From Pandoraea cepalis (GTDB taxonomy: Bacteria; Pseudomonadota; Gammaproteobacteria; Burkholderiales; Burkholderiaceae), in the NCBI RefSeq assembly GCF_902459665.1, contig NZ_CABPSL010000014.1, positions 62,001-126,000 of the forward strand: a stretch of 64,000 nt of DNA. Reading direction: 5' to 3'. The notes beneath the pieces were generated by a model. It was given only the letters and a program-made list of their open reading frames with translations, was not told where the DNA came from and made no database searches. Made by a program: the position numbers and the translations under genes. Numbering within the stretch: the first letter of the stretch is position 1; each line of letters begins with the position of its first letter. Below are positions 62,491-64,000 of this stretch, one piece after another.

Positions 62491-64000
62491 TCACGCGCTC
62501 AGCACGATGACCGAGCACCGGCGGTCTTCCAGCAGACGGTGCGAGACGGCGCCGAAGTTGAGGCGGTCGCCGAAGCGGGGTTGCACGCCGAGCACCAGCA
62601 GATTGTGTTTGCCGTGATGGATCTGGTGCAGCACGGCTTCGTCGACCTTGCCGCCGGCGAGCAGACGGGTGCGAAGCTTCACACCGTTACGCCTGGCCAG
62701 CGCATGCAGGTTCTCCATCATGGCGGCTTCGGCGGCGTCAGGCTTCAGTACGCGCGGGCGCCAGCGCCGATGCAGCATGCCGGGCGCCACCCGCGCGGAC
62801 ACGTGGAGCGCCGTGACGGGCGCGTTCGCCGCGCGCGCCAGCGTGATCGCGAGTTCGGCCGCGTGCCGCGAGTAGTCGGTGCCCGATACGGGCACGAGGA
62901 TGTTGAGCGGCGCATCGGGCTTGCGCGCATGTTCGCCGTGGGCCAGCACGATGCCGATCGCGCCATCGAACGCCTTGGTGAGCGGTAGCACGCCCGTGGG
63001 CAAGGGCAGCGGCGGGACGTCGGAGTCCGTCTCCTCGCCCGGGGCGTCGAATCCGGCGATCACGAAGCCGTAGCCCTTGGCGATTTCGTCGGAAATGCGA
63101 TTGGCTTCGTGGCTGCGGTCGGGTTGCAATGCTTCCTGCTCGCGCGCCGCGTCCGACGGATCGCTCGCCACAAAATCGCCTGTCTCGGTCGCGTTGCTCA
63201 CGCGCTTGTCGTCGTGCGCTTCACCCACCGGTTCAGGTTTCGGGGCGCCATGTTCGTTCGACGCGTCTGCCGATGGCACCTTGCCGGCGCTCTCCTTGAC
63301 AGGCCCATGCGGCAAATCCGGCGTCTTCTGCGGCGCCTTGCCCGTGCGCTCGCGCAGCACCAGACGCGCCGCCTCGCGCGCCTTGTCGGCGCCTGAATCG
63401 TCTTCGACCCCCGGTGTGCCGGGGGCGCGTGGCGCCGCCAGTGTGGCGGCCGCGAGCGCGATATCGTAGGCGTCGCGCCCGTCGCTTTCGCCGTCGGCCG
63501 CATGGGTGCGTGTGTCCTGGCCGGCTGGCTTGTCCGAGGCTTCAGAGGGCTCGCGGGTGTCACGCGCCGCCGCGCCGTCGTTCGTCTTGGTGGGCGATGG
63601 GGCGAGTACGGTCGTCAGTGTGCCGCGCACGCCGGCCGTCAGCCCGGCGATCCATGCGGCGAAGCGTCCGTTGGCGCTGCCGTCCACGGCGGCCAGAATC
63701 CGTTCGACGTTCGGCAGGAAGTCCTTCTCCTCGGCCGCCTCTTTCTCGAGCCGCGCCTTCTCTTGCGCCGAGAGCGGAATGCGCACGAGTGCCCGTCGCA
63801 GCACAGGCGGCATGATGAGTGTGGTGATCAGCGCCATGACGACGACCATGGTGAACAGGTCCTGGCTGAGCACGCCCAGCGAAAGCCCGATGCTCGCCAC
63901 GATGATCTCGGTGGAACCGCGCGCATTCATGCCGGTCGCGAGTGCCAGCGCTTCGGCCGACGACATGCCGCCCAGGCGCGCGCCAGCGAAGCCGCCGGTG
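62491..64000 (-). CDS. CPA2-type cation:proton antiporter with C-terminal USP region (partial)
   Basis: The visible 503 residues are the C-terminal part of a larger gene that begins beyond the right edge. The first 75 residues contain the last membrane helices of a CPA2/Kef-type antiporter (NARGSTEIIVASIGLSLGVL, then DLFTMVVVMALITTLIMPPV). A cytosolic USP-like region follows: a first strand ILAAVDGSANGRFAAWIAG, then a charged Pro/Ala/Glu-rich insert of about 170 residues, the resumed fold GYGFVIAGFDAPG, and a second USP module ending with LGVQPRFGDRLNFGAVSHRL. The USP part may sense nucleotides and gate the antiporter. Confidence 0.85.
   Translation of the reverse strand, partial: TGGFAGARLGGMSSAEALALATGMNARGSTEIIVASIGLSLGVLSQDLFTMVVVMALITTLIMPPVLRRALVRIPLSAQEKARLEKEAAEEKDFLPNVERILAAVDGSANGRFAAWIAGLTAGVRGTLTTVLAPSPTKTNDGAAARDTREPSEASDKPAGQDTRTHAADGESDGRDAYDIALAAATLAAPRAPGTPGVEDDSGADKAREAARLVLRERTGKAPQKTPDLPHGPVKESAGKVPSADASNEHGAPKPEPVGEAHDDKRVSNATETGDFVASDPSDAAREQEALQPDRSHEANRISDEIAKGYGFVIAGFDAPGEETDSDVPPLPLPTGVLPLTKAFDGAIGIVLAHGEHARKPDAPLNILVPVSGTDYSRHAAELAITLARAANAPVTALHVSARVAPGMLHRRWRPRVLKPDAAEAAMMENLHALARRNGVKLRTRLLAGGKVDEAVLHQIHHGKHNLLVLGVQPRFGDRLNFGAVSHRLLEDRRCSVIVLSA

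Overview
The window is GC-rich chromosomal DNA from a betaproteobacterium, most likely a Burkholderiaceae member of the Pandoraea/Burkholderia type. This is inferred from the conserved block rph-rdgB-hemW / yicC-gmk-rpoZ-spoT-greB, from the density of LysR, GntR and MFS genes, and from the layout of the Tad locus. No rRNA, CRISPR array, insertion sequence or integrase is visible. There is one tRNA gene, tRNA-Ser(UGA).

Layout. Positions 1-5.9 kb hold the end of a CaiB/BaiF CoA-transferase, a GntR/UTRA regulator, a CitE-like lyase, a LysR regulator divergent from an MFS transporter, and an M81 (MlrC-like) peptidase. Positions 6.0-9.3 kb hold a small unknown protein, an HPP membrane protein with two CBS domains divergent from a LysR gene, and an ICMT-like membrane methyltransferase. 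Positions 9.4-21.8 kb are a complete leftward Flp/Tad pilus locus: flp pilin, prepilin peptidase, an extra AAA+ ATPase, CpaB, secretin, lipoprotein, TadG, two TadE-type pseudopilins, TadZ, TadA, TadB and TadC. A 1.1-kb gene-free region with palindromes follows, its right part AT-rich. Positions 23.0-27.4 kb hold a polyprenyl-phosphate-type glycan cassette (GT87, PAP2, GT2, GtrA, methyltransferase). Positions 27.6-29.7 kb hold an exported MBL-fold protein with altered metal ligands and its divergent LysR regulator.

Positions 29.8-51.4 kb are accessory. The region runs from a degenerate tRNA-Ser 3' fragment (29781-29817) to the intact tRNA-Ser (51335-51424), as expected for an old tRNA-targeted insertion. 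It holds a MocR regulator divergent from a flavoprotein/Bcr exporter pair, a RhlE-type helicase, an eight-gene aromatic-acid operon with a divergent TetR gene (36.4-45.2 kb), an ars cluster without pump or ArsR (ArsO, ArsA, ArsN-ArsD fusion), and a thiolase.

The aromatic operon is the most interesting part. It appears to encode uptake (AAHS transporter), adenylation/CoA activation (EntE-like ligase), hydroxylation of the CoA ester (salicylyl-CoA 5-hydroxylase-type flavoprotein), thioester hydrolysis (4HBT), ring opening (VOC protein, inferred), hydrolysis (alpha/beta hydrolase, inferred) and maleate to fumarate isomerisation (NicE-like). The individual families are known, but this combination matches no pathway I can name. 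From 51.7 kb to the end there is an acyl-CoA synthetase, the housekeeping block named above, a pirin, and the C-terminal part of a CPA2 antiporter with a USP region.
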